DNA of 64,000 bases from Pycnococcus provasolii (lineage: Eukaryota; Chlorophyta; Pseudoscourfieldiophyceae; Pseudoscourfieldiales): NCBI GenBank assembly GCA_049487715.1, contig CP150548.1:930001-994000 (forward strand). Direction: 5' to 3'. The position numbers and the translations under genes are program-made. Of the stretch, positions 1 to 8,879 are shown piece by piece. Numbering within the stretch: position 1 is the first letter of the stretch; each line of letters opens with the position of its first letter. Under the pieces are notes generated by a model. That model was not told where the DNA came from. It worked only from the letters and a program-made list of their open reading frames with translations, and searched no databases.

Positions 1-1035
1 GTCGAGGACGTTTGGCCCCGCGACATTCATTGTCTCGCGGCTTGCGCTCGCCTCGCTGAGCAGGCTCCTCGCGAGCTCGACGAGCACGTCGTCCGACTCG
101 AGGTCAAGTAGAAGCACCGCGCACTTCGTCTCCGCGAGCACCTGAAGAATTGCCTGCACTCTCTGCGCGGCGGCGGCGCCTCCGTTGACCCCTGCATCCA
201 GGCGCGGCATTGCGGCGGAGACGAGGAGGCGGAATACCTCCTCCACCTGCTCGTCGTTGTACGGCGCGTCCGGGGAGTAGAGGCGCAGGATGTGCACCGT
301 GCACACGCTGACGAGCAGCCTCACGTCTCGGTCATCGTGTCGCATGAGTGAGCTCGTGACGATGAGCTTGGCGAACGCGGCGTTCGCCCTCCTGTCCGCA
401 AATGTGAAGCTCGCCGTGTTTGCGAGGTGCTCCGCGCACTGCTTGAGCGTCTTTGTCATCAACGATGCGTCGTCGAGGTTTGCCAGCTGCTTGTTGGCTA
501 AATGGACGAGTTCGTCGAGAGCGGATGCTGCTTTTGCTGTTGTCGTTTTCTTGGAGGCATGTGCGGCAGGAGCAGGAGCTTTCTCCTCTTCTTTTCCCTC
601 GTTCTCCTCCTCCTCCATGTCTACGTCGTCTGCGAGCAGCTGCTTACGCGTTTGACGCGGCTTATCAGCAGCTTTTTGGTTTGTTCGTTTCGAGGCGGTG
701 GCAGCAGAAGCAGCAGCTTCATTATTGGCAGGCTTATTTTTCGTCAAATCACCCGCGAGCGCCGCCCGCGAGCGCGAGGACGAAGCAGGTTTGCTGAATT
801 CTCGCAAAGACGCTTGTCGTGACTTAGAAGCAGGGAGAGACGTTGTAGCAAGATTAGTGTTCGTAGAAGCGAGCACATGACCCTGAGCCCTCCCAGCAGG
901 ACCCTGACCCCCAGCAGGACCCTGACCCTTCTCAGAATCAGCAGGAGCAGCCGCCAATGGAGGCCCTTGGAGGGCAATGGAGGCAGCAGCAGCAGCAGCA
1001 GCAGCTCGACGCTGAGGACGGCTATGACCGGACAT
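1..1035 (-). CDS. PDS5: Sister chromatid cohesion protein PDS5, N-terminal part (cut by window start)
   Basis: An open minus-strand frame runs from an ATG at 1033-1035 to the first base, 345 codons without a stop, so the gene continues outside the window. Residues 1-165 are low-complexity (poly-Ala, GQGPAG repeats, Lys/Glu-rich). From about residue 170 the sequence fits the start of the PDS5 HEAT-repeat domain; the best match is the block HDDRDVRLLVSVCTVHILRL followed by YSPDAPY, the characteristic N-terminal PDS5 block. PDS5 binds cohesin on chromatin in the nucleus and regulates its loading, release and acetylation. The low-complexity leader is longer than in animal PDS5. A TTAGGG run lies about 315 bp upstream. 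The family call is confident; splicing and total length cannot be judged. Confidence 0.85.
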   Translation of the reverse strand, partial: MSGHSRPQRRAAAAAAAASIALQGPPLAAAPADSEKGQGPAGGQGPAGRAQGHVLASTNTNLATTSLPASKSRQASLREFSKPASSSRSRAALAGDLTKNKPANNEAAASAATASKRTNQKAADKPRQTRKQLLADDVDMEEEENEGKEEEKAPAPAAHASKKTTTAKAASALDELVHLANKQLANLDDASLMTKTLKQCAEHLANTASFTFADRRANAAFAKLIVTSSLMRHDDRDVRLLVSVCTVHILRLYSPDAPYNDEQVEEVFRLLVSAAMPRLDAGVNGGAAAAQRVQAILQVLAETKCAVLLLDLESDDVLVELARSLLSEASASRETMNVAGPNVLD

Positions 1036-1349
1036 GGCTACTGTGAGCTTAATGTGCGCTAGTCTGATGTGACTGAGACTGTGCTTGGACGACCCCGGGC
1101 GGGACTGGGAGCCGAAACCGAAAGAACAGAATACGTTGGCGCGAGTTCCGATTCCCTGGCAGCCTGGGTGGGGGCAGAAGTGGAAAGAAGGGTGATGGAA
1201 TTTTCCCCGGGGAAATTTATTTTTTGAAAATAAAACTGGCAAATGGCGAAATGCAAAGGCAAAGGTGGGAGAGGAGAGGAGCCCCGGGCCCGGGAGGCTG
1301 CCGGGGGCGGGGGACTCTGGGCGGGGGGCGACTCTCGTCTTACCTTAAC

Positions 1350-1364
1350 TAGGGTTAGGGTTAG
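1350..1364. promoter_or_regulatory. Telomere-like TTAGGG run upstream of PDS5
   Basis: Two and a half TTAGGG units lie in the 590-bp gap (1036-1625) between the PDS5 start and the 3' end of the next gene. The rest of the gap holds a GC-rich stretch and a TACAG-rich tract near 1450-1480, with no supported gene. The same motif recurs upstream of several other start codons here. A promoter role is inference. Confidence 0.4.
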
Positions 1365-1625
1365 CGTTAGCACTTCACTTAGCAGCACGTCAAGCAGTCA
1401 TGACGCTCGTCTCTCAAGAGGGACAAGGACCAAGTAGGTAGGTAAGCTTACTGTACTGTGCTGTACAGTACAGTACAGTATGTCGTCTTGTGACAGACAA
1501 GTAAGTACTGTACTGCATGACAAACAAAATTTATTTTTTGTTTACTTGTTTTCTATCCTATATAAGCGTGCGTTCGTTACACTTACTGAATAGACTAGGT
1601 AGATACTAACAACCCAATCAATTAA

Positions 1626-3352
1626 TTAAATCGACGATGCAATCTTCGCGTGCGCAGCCTCCGCCTCAACATAGCACTCGTTGACGTCGGTTGTCTTGCC
1701 AAGCTTGTAGACGTCCTGGAACGACATCGGGTTGCCGTTGTCCATCTGCTTCTTGAACACCTTTCCGCCGTCCGTCGATGTCGTCGACTTCATGACGAGC
1801 TTCTCCTGGCCGGGAATGAACACATTCGTCACAACCTCGCCATCCTCGAGCACGAGATCGCCGTCGTGAGCGACGTTGTACAGGACGACGCCCTTGCCCT
1901 TCACGCTCTTCGCCGTCACGTTCACGAGAATGCAGCCCTCGACGTCGCACGTTCCGATCGTGCAGTTGTTCAGCACGCTGCCCTTGATCGACCCGCCCTT
2001 GATATTGCATGCCATCGCAAGCGAGTCGGCGCTCAGCTCAGCGCTCACGCTTCCGCCAAACGCGTTGCCCAGGCTCTCGGGAATGTTGAGGAATTTCCTG
2101 TATGCGCGGCCTGCGGCACTCTGCTCCGTCGCGAGTTGCGTGTTTGTGATGAACAGCGACAGCTTTCCGTAGTCCCACCAGTACCCTTCTGTTCCCACCG
2201 GGATGGCGCCGAACACGCCCTTTTCGGTCGGCAGCTTCGCCTTGACGCCCTGCATGCGGTCCCAATGTGCTTTCGCCTCCTCCTCGGTGAACTCCTCCTT
2301 CGACACCATGATGTTTGCATACGCATCCTTCGCGAGCGTGAGCGGCATCCAGAAGTGCGGGTCGCTGTCCATCTTCGCCTCGTGACCGGCAAGTTCCGCG
2401 GCGAACTCCTCGAGAAGCACCGTGATCAGATCGGAGCTCATCGAGAACGAGCCAAGGCTGGGTCCGACGAGCTTCACGGAGCCGAGCCCCTTCAGCAGCT
2501 CCATCGCCATGTCGTAGGAAACCTTCTCCACCTGAGCGGCGTCGCCTTCATCATTCACGGCGATGAGTCCGTATGTGTCGAGTCCCTTCGCCTTCCAGTC
2601 GTCCGCGCTGGGCATGGGCCCAAGCTGCGCGAGGATGTCCGCGTGGTGGCTTCCCGACGGGTTGTGCCCGGCACTCGGCACGAACACCTGGTCGCCCCAG
2701 AAGACGGAGACGCGACCGGACCGCAGGGGCGCGTAAACGCCCGTCTGCTGCACCACCGCCTCGAGGATCGTGAGGCCCTGCTTCTTGCCGTCCACCGTCA
2801 CGATGCTCGGCAGCTTCACGCCAGGCTTGTTGTTGTTCTCCGCGCCGGGCAGCGGCGCGAGGCGCGTTCCCTTACCCGCGGTGTGGTACATGCCCACGGA
2901 TCCTCCGTCGGCGAGCAGTTTCTGGATGTCGACGTTCTTCGTCTCCTTTGCCACCTTGCACGCCTTGTGGAAGGCGTAGAGCGTTCCGAGACCGTTGCCC
3001 GCGCCGTCACCGGCCCAGTCTTCGTCAACGGCGAGGATGATCGCGTCCTTCTTCGCCGCCTGCCCTCGCGTTGTTTCGAGGCGCTTCTGCCAGTACGTTG
3101 CCTGTGCCTCCTGCGACGTGCACACGATGATGACGTCAAAACCCTGCGAGCCGTTCATCTTTGCGATCTCCTCCAACAAAGACGCCTCGCCTGTGAGCGG
3201 CGCAGGGGGTGGTGCAGGTACTGCTGAGGCTGCCGCCTGTTTCGCAGGTACTGCCGCGACCGCCGATGGCTTTGAGGAGGCACCTGAGGCCGCACCTGAG
3301 ACATGGGAGGTAGGTGGTGAGGCTGACGCTGTTGACGATACGCACCCTCCCA
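1626..3352 (-). CDS. Sugar-nucleotide pyrophosphorylase-like protein, predicted N-myristoylated
   Basis: The protein is 575 aa. The frame is open to 3569, but the ATG at 3352 is preferred because it gives MGGCVSS, a good N-myristoylation signal (Gly2, Ser6) with Cys4 available for palmitoylation. Residues about 10-60 are a low-complexity Ala/Pro/Ser linker. The nucleotidyltransferase-like core has a glycine-rich loop variant, HTAGKGTRLAPLPG, near residue 155, resembling the GxGTR signature of NDP-sugar pyrophosphorylases. Residues about 445-520 have the repeating short-strand pattern of a left-handed beta-helix, common at the C-terminus of these enzymes. The expected reaction is NTP plus sugar-1-phosphate to NDP-sugar plus PPi; the substrate cannot be assigned. 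Lipid anchoring would be unusual, since most relatives are soluble. Confidence 0.65.
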
Positions 3353-3961
3353 TATTACTGATGTGATGTGATGCGGATGCGGATGCGTTGATCCGTTGAC
3401 GACCGGAGGATAGAATGATCGCGCCGCGGGAGGGTGCGACCTCCCTCTTGCCCCGCGCCCCGGGGGGGACTGGGGGAGGCGCCCATCCATCACCATATAG
3501 AGACGTTAGGAAGCTACGGCACGCGCCCCAGGCCCCGGGGTTCGTTCGGGATAGGGGATACCGGATCAAGAGATGGTTTCCTCCCTCTTGCCTGGGTTAC
3601 CGTACCGTAAGTACTAGGGTCTTCTGGGGATCCTTTGTAGCACGGTGATCTGGTGTGTTTCATCAAGCTTGGTTCGCGGTTCGGTGAGCTTTCTGGTGAG
3701 CTGTGGCAGTGTCCTCTACCACAAGTGTGTCTCACGTTGATTATTGGGGCCTTCAAAGGTGAGTTCGGCAAAAAAGACAAGTTCTCGCTCGGCGAAGACA
3801 AGAAGGGCGACACGAAGGAGCACAAAGCGACAGCTGTGAAGGCGGGGCGCGCAGGTAAGGGAGGGCACTAAACCTACGAAGCCTCATTAAAAAACAAATG
3901 CGAGCTCCTCGCAAAAGACGCCGACTTCAATAATATTTTGTATTAATATTACAAAAGTCGT
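3353..3961. other. Intergenic region without supported gene
   Basis: This gap between two minus-strand genes should hold the promoter of the pyrophosphorylase-like gene and the 3' UTR of the next gene. Frames here are short or lack an ATG. A 72-codon plus-strand frame at 3653 begins at GTG and has no recognisable domain. AT-rich sequence near 3930-3960 may contain a polyadenylation signal. Confidence 0.4.
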
Positions 3962-6900
3962 TTAATCGTACGCTCCGTCAGGCGTCGTGCAAACGCGAAA
4001 TGCGTGGTAGTCGACGTGAGCACAAACTGCACGGTCATCACAGCACTGGCTCTTGTCAGAGCAGAGCTCGCCGTGGTGTAAGCACGCCTCCCTCCAGTGG
4101 TCCGACTCGTCGTCGTTGTCGTCACCATCAACGTCGTCATCAGAGAGCCAGCGACGGACAGCTTCCTCAGCGTCATCATCAGCACTCGTATGATTTCGGC
4201 GACGTGGTGGTAGAATCGCGTCAATAAGCGCCTCATATAACGGAGGAATATGCAAGGGTATGACGAATTGAAGCACGTCCTTGGGAAAGAAAAAGTCCAA
4301 AAAGTCCTGGAAGCACACAACACCCGTCGTGAATGAGAAGATGTTATCCGGGATGATGTCCTTCTGAAATGGGATCAAATCCGCAATCGCTTCCGCAAAC
4401 AAACCTGCACCACGCCTCGTGAGTTCTGTAAAGGCCAAAATGCCGGCCGGGCCTCCTGCAATAAACATTCCTACGGGACCTGTTGCCCCAATCAACGCCA
4501 TGAGCAGACCCTGCAAACTTGCGGTGGCCAAAAACTGCAGTATTGTCATTTTCGTCGACTCCAATCCAATATTGGTAGAAGCGATATCCGTGTACACGTA
4601 CGAAGGATCGTACTCGTCCCAATTCCACTTCATGAGGGTGATCGCCCCACCTACAGCGGCATCGCCAACTACTTGTCCAATTGGCGTGTCAACTGTGATC
4701 ATAATCTTTGGCCACGGTGCATTGATGTATAAACCAGCGAGGATAAATTCGCTCTCCGCCTCGTTTGCACATTTCGAAGCAGCTGCGATGCTATCCTCTG
4801 GGTACGCAATAAACTTATTCGGTGGATCGATCAGCGGGCTATAGTCTTCGAAGCTTGCGATAATGTTGTTCGCAGCGCCCGCGCCTGTTTCCGTTGAAGC
4901 GGATGCTGCGACGGCGTCAAATCCTATCGTCACGACATTCCAGAACATCTCACCCCTTACAGTTATGCAGAACGACGCCGCACATAGGCCCACGCCAATT
5001 CCTAAATGCAAATCCACGCCCATTTGGGCGTGTCCACTGAAGCTGCCCTTCACCATCCGCACGCCAGTCTTCTTATCGCGCGACGTGTCAATGCGCGCGG
5101 TGAAGGAGCCGGTAGCCGCGTCGAAAAATGCCTTTGCTTCATATAGCAAACGAAACTCCACCTCAGCCTGATCACTGACAAGCAGAAACTTGTACGGCGC
5201 AACAATGTCGAAATCGAGAATCACCTCCACGGAGATCGCGGTGGTGACGGGGAAGATGCGCGAGATGCTCAGCTTCGGCATGCCAAGATCCTGCATCAGG
5301 TCACCCTGGCGTAGGAACAAAAAATTGGGAAGTGCCACGGTGAACACGAATTCGGCGCTGAAGTCGAACGAGATGGGGATGGTTTTGAACCAGAACATGT
5401 TCTTCACGTCCTCAGCTGATGGGAGCATGAATAGCTTGCGGCGGCGAAGACCGCCACCCTCACCCGTGTCGCCTGCCGCCTGAGCCTTAGCACGTGCGCG
5501 GAGGTTGTCGACGTGGTAGATCTCTCGCGCGGTTGCCTCCATGCGGCGTCTCGCAACCTTGTTCATCGCCATCTCAAACGCGTCGCGAAGCGGTCCGTTG
5601 GTATCTTTGTGCAGCAGCATGTGCCGCACGTGCACACGCTCTGGTAGCGTCCGATTTTGCTGCAGTGCCTCTGAAGTTACCTCGCGCATTACTGCACTAA
5701 GCTTGCGGCGCATCATTCTGACCCTCTTCCTTCCCGAAATTTGATTGGGAAGGATGGGGTACAGGAAACTCTCGAGCTTCTCTCGAGCTCCGCGGCCGAG
5801 CATCCGCTCGACGAAATCAAAGAAGGCGCCGTTGAACTGCCTATACCAATCCGCGAGCAGCGTTGGCACGGTACTTGCCATTAGGTGCACCACCTCAGAA
5901 ATGATCTCTCCGATAGGATTCGAATTCATGATACGATCGAAGAATGCTTTCACCTTCATTTGGTCAATCTCAATGTCATTCCACTGCACTCCACCGCAAT
6001 TTCGCTCTGCGGGCATGTGTAGCTCCGCACGATACAGTCCATCATCGCTCTCCCAGTCTATACTACCTGGCTGCGTGCCACCGCCGAGGGGACTAAAGCA
6101 AATTCGTCCAGAGGAGTCAATCTGAATCCATGATTTCAGCTCGTCCGTCAACATGCCTGCGGCGTCTCCAAAAAAGCCTGTAAGCACCGACCTGAACAGT
6201 TCGTACACTTCCTCCCAGCTCGTTGGTAGCCAGTCGATGAATTCGGTAAGGGGCTTTGCAACTTCGGATAGCACCGAAATCACGCCGTTGATGAGATCGT
6301 CGACAAAATCCCTTAAACCCAAGCCTTCCAAAACCTCGCCAACCGCATCGATCGCCATATCAAACAAATTTTCGCGTCGCGTTGCACTCAATTCTGGAGA
6401 CAGGAGCTGTCGACGGAAAGCGTTCATGTCGGTGTTGTTTGCATGCATCCGCGGGAACGCCATGGTGTAGGTTACCGCATCCGTGTTCATATTCTTCGTC
6501 TCCGTCAAGACGAGCCGTGGCTTTTCTTTCTGATCGGTGTAAAACATCAGGTGAGCCATGGATGTGTTCGTTTCCATGTCCACGTTAGTGTACGACTCGT
6601 AGCCGGAAACCTTGACGGTCTCTCGACCTTCTTTTGTCTGTATCGTAATCTTCCGCAGGTCGGACAGCTCGCTTCTCGTCATTCGCATGATGCGCTTCGC
6701 GGTTACCGCCTGGTTGTTTGCTCGTAGCGGATCCGTTTTGACCACACGAGACTTCGCGGTCATGTTTAAGCCAGTCGTATTCACGGGAGTCGCCGACCTG
6801 AGCGTCGGAGGTTGCTCATAAGCGTTTCGACGTTTTGCCGTCGTCGCCGACTCACCGTTATCCACGTAAAAGTCAGTGGACTTTGCTTTCACTGGGGCAC

Positions 6901-8218
6901 CGTTTCGCGTGATGGTCCCGTCATCATTGCTGCGAAATTCCTTGGTGTAGTGCACGGCTGTGAACGTCACGCCAACCAATCCTCCGAGAAGGACGATCGC
7001 GATCACGACGGTGACCACCAAGAGGTTGCGTATGAAGGCTTTTCTCTTCACCTCCTTGATTCCGCCCTCGACGGCTTCGCGAAATTCCTCGCGCGAGAGG
7101 TACCCGTTGTTGTCCTTGTCCACTTTCATGATCATCCTTGCGATTTCGCCGCCCTTACCCTTGCTGCCGAGCAGCGCCGGTAGGTACAAGCCGTCCGGGT
7201 TGTTCTGCCAGAACATGAAGCTGCGTGCCTCGCTGGACAGGTCTTTCGTCTTCTGGCGATTCAGCAGGAACAGTTCGTCGGCGGGGCTGGCGTAAAGAAC
7301 CTCTTGCTGAGGTTGCGGTGACATGTCATCGGGCTCGACGACGTGCGCTTGAGGCGACGGCACGGCGTCTGCAGAGAATACCACGTTATCGTTAAGAACC
7401 ACCTCCTCCACTCGCGTTGCACCGTCGTCGTCGAAGAGCACGCGCACCGCGCGTTTGTTTGCGACAGCCTGTTGCACGTCAGGAATATCGTCCAAGAGTT
7501 TTCCTTGTACTCGTGTTGACCGCGAGCCCGTGCGTCCGAAAGCGTGACGCGCGGACGTGGTTAAGGATGCGCCTCGCTGCAAGGTACCACTGACCGACGT
7601 CTGAGGGCGTTGGCCTTGCGAGGGCACGACCGTCGTTGGCGGCACGGCGTCTGCAGAGAATACCACGTCATCGTTAAGAACCACCTCCTCCACTCGCGTT
7701 GCACCGTCGTCGTCGAAGAGCACGCGCACCGCGCGTTTGTTTGCGACAGCCTGTTGCACGTCAGGAATATCGTCCAAGAGTTTTCCTTGTACTCGTGTTG
7801 ACCGCGAGCCCGTGCGTCCGAAAGCGTGACGCGCGGACGTGGTTAAGGATGCGCCTCGTTTCAAGGTACCACTGACCGACGTCTGAGGGCGTTGGCCTTG
7901 CGAGGGCACGACCGTCGGCGACGGCACGGCGTCTGCAGAGAATACCACGTCATCGTTAAGAACCACCTCCTCCACTCGCGTTGCACCGTCGTCGCGATCG
8001 TCGTCGAAGAGCACGCGCACCGTGCGTTTGTTTGCGACAGCTTGTTGCACGTCAGGAATATCGTCCAAGAGTTTTCCTTGTACTCGTGTTGACCGCGAGC
8101 CCGTGCGTCCGAAAGCGTGTCTCGCGGTTGTGGTTAAGGATGCGCCTCGCTGCAAGGTACCACTGGCCGTCGTCGTGAGGTGGCGTTGCAAGGATGATGA
8201 CGAGTCATTGGAGGTCAT
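3962..8218 (-). CDS. Giant EF-hand, single-pass membrane protein with large extracellular region (unknown family, paralogue A)
   Basis: The protein is 1418 aa from the ATG at 8218. In order: three tandem repeats of about 94 aa (residues ~10-300); an EF-hand, DKDNNGYLSREEF, near 365; one hydrophobic segment near 391-422; about 950 residues of unknown fold; and a Cys-rich tail (last ~45 residues) with a CC pair, resembling a small disulfide knot. No signal peptide is seen, so a type II topology is likely, with repeats and EF-hand cytosolic and the long C-terminal part outside or lumenal. The paralogue at 8880-12447 shares the EF-hand/TM/ectodomain/Cys-tail order and many blocks, such as DDGLY(W)-, SGHA and the Cys tail, but lacks the N-terminal repeats. 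The two genes are head to head, about 660 bp apart. I do not recognise the family; function unknown. Confidence 0.8.
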   Translation of the reverse strand: MTSNDSSSSLQRHLTTTASGTLQRGASLTTTARHAFGRTGSRSTRVQGKLLDDIPDVQQAVANKRTVRVLFDDDRDDGATRVEEVVLNDDVVFSADAVPSPTVVPSQGQRPQTSVSGTLKRGASLTTSARHAFGRTGSRSTRVQGKLLDDIPDVQQAVANKRAVRVLFDDDGATRVEEVVLNDDVVFSADAVPPTTVVPSQGQRPQTSVSGTLQRGASLTTSARHAFGRTGSRSTRVQGKLLDDIPDVQQAVANKRAVRVLFDDDGATRVEEVVLNDNVVFSADAVPSPQAHVVEPDDMSPQPQQEVLYASPADELFLLNRQKTKDLSSEARSFMFWQNNPDGLYLPALLGSKGKGGEIARMIMKVDKDNNGYLSREEFREAVEGGIKEVKRKAFIRNLLVVTVVIAIVLLGGLVGVTFTAVHYTKEFRSNDDGTITRNGAPVKAKSTDFYVDNGESATTAKRRNAYEQPPTLRSATPVNTTGLNMTAKSRVVKTDPLRANNQAVTAKRIMRMTRSELSDLRKITIQTKEGRETVKVSGYESYTNVDMETNTSMAHLMFYTDQKEKPRLVLTETKNMNTDAVTYTMAFPRMHANNTDMNAFRRQLLSPELSATRRENLFDMAIDAVGEVLEGLGLRDFVDDLINGVISVLSEVAKPLTEFIDWLPTSWEEVYELFRSVLTGFFGDAAGMLTDELKSWIQIDSSGRICFSPLGGGTQPGSIDWESDDGLYRAELHMPAERNCGGVQWNDIEIDQMKVKAFFDRIMNSNPIGEIISEVVHLMASTVPTLLADWYRQFNGAFFDFVERMLGRGAREKLESFLYPILPNQISGRKRVRMMRRKLSAVMREVTSEALQQNRTLPERVHVRHMLLHKDTNGPLRDAFEMAMNKVARRRMEATAREIYHVDNLRARAKAQAAGDTGEGGGLRRRKLFMLPSAEDVKNMFWFKTIPISFDFSAEFVFTVALPNFLFLRQGDLMQDLGMPKLSISRIFPVTTAISVEVILDFDIVAPYKFLLVSDQAEVEFRLLYEAKAFFDAATGSFTARIDTSRDKKTGVRMVKGSFSGHAQMGVDLHLGIGVGLCAASFCITVRGEMFWNVVTIGFDAVAASASTETGAGAANNIIASFEDYSPLIDPPNKFIAYPEDSIAAASKCANEAESEFILAGLYINAPWPKIMITVDTPIGQVVGDAAVGGAITLMKWNWDEYDPSYVYTDIASTNIGLESTKMTILQFLATASLQGLLMALIGATGPVGMFIAGGPAGILAFTELTRRGAGLFAEAIADLIPFQKDIIPDNIFSFTTGVVCFQDFLDFFFPKDVLQFVIPLHIPPLYEALIDAILPPRRRNHTSADDDAEEAVRRWLSDDDVDGDDNDDESDHWREACLHHGELCSDKSQCCDDRAVCAHVDYHAFRVCTTPDGAYD
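7340..8190 (-). repeat. Three tandem 282-291 bp in-frame repeats in paralogue A
   Basis: Three copies of a 282-bp unit (94 codons) are nearly identical at nucleotide level; equivalent points fall at 7369, 7651 and 7933. The copy nearest the N-terminus has a 9-bp in-frame insertion adding Arg/Asp residues. Each unit encodes a Gly-Thr-Leu-x-Arg-Gly-Ala-Ser-Leu start and an acidic end. The length is a multiple of three, so copy number can change without breaking the frame. Confidence 0.9.
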
Positions 8219-8879
8219 GGCAAACCAAATGACACCGAAGACCTTAAGAAGTTACGCCTTACCTTAAGTAATTCCAAGTCTTGCAAGCCTTTTAAGCAAA
8301 ACCCAACCCAATTCCATTCACTGGCAAACAGTGTACTGTAAACTTTAAGGGTGCATCACAGTCTTGGATTGCACCACCAAAGGGGGCAAGCAAGACCGGA
8401 GCTCTCCCACCTACCAACCTAGGAAGTAAATTTTACCTATCCGTTGGTTGGTACGCTGAAAGCTAGTACTACCAACGGTCAAGGGATGTGGATGAATGAC
8501 GCGATAAACTAAAAAGTTTTTACTTGACAGTCCGTCCGACAGTCCGACGTGGTGAGGTGAGGTCGTCGACGGATACGCAAATATCCCGAGTACTTACTCC
8601 AGTTCGATAAAGGTAGAACCTTTTTAGACGCAATTGAAATTCCGACCGGTTAAAATTATCACAAAGGTATCCCTTGGACTTGCACTTGAAAACCGGTCAC
8701 CGTATGTAAATTTAACTTTACCGGACCTCTGTAGTAGCGGGCACGTTGTATTTATCCTCGGAGTAGTTGGCCTTTAAGGTGAGTGAGGCCTTTAAAAGCC
8801 ATGTCGTTAGCCTCCATGTCTCCGGCAACGAGTACAGGTACAGGTGGTCCGTCTTGACTTGACCTCAAGCTCTCGAAAG
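8219..8879. promoter_or_regulatory. Divergent promoter region between the two EF-hand/TM paralogues
   Basis: About 660 bp separate the two head-to-head starts, so the region must hold both promoters. It is AT-richer than the genes, with runs of A/T near 8510 and 8640-8660. A good splice-donor-like AAG|GTGAGT occurs at 8779, but no usable plus-strand ATG precedes it. No known operator was recognised. Confidence 0.5.

Noticed and set aside
1350-1364. TTAGGG runs as a chromosome end
   Set aside because: The runs are only 2-5 units long and scattered between ordinary genes, so they are internal, not telomeric.
1650-3227. A 525-codon plus-strand frame opposite the pyrophosphorylase-like gene
   Set aside because: It is Arg/His/Leu-rich and has no domain; the minus strand carries the conserved protein.
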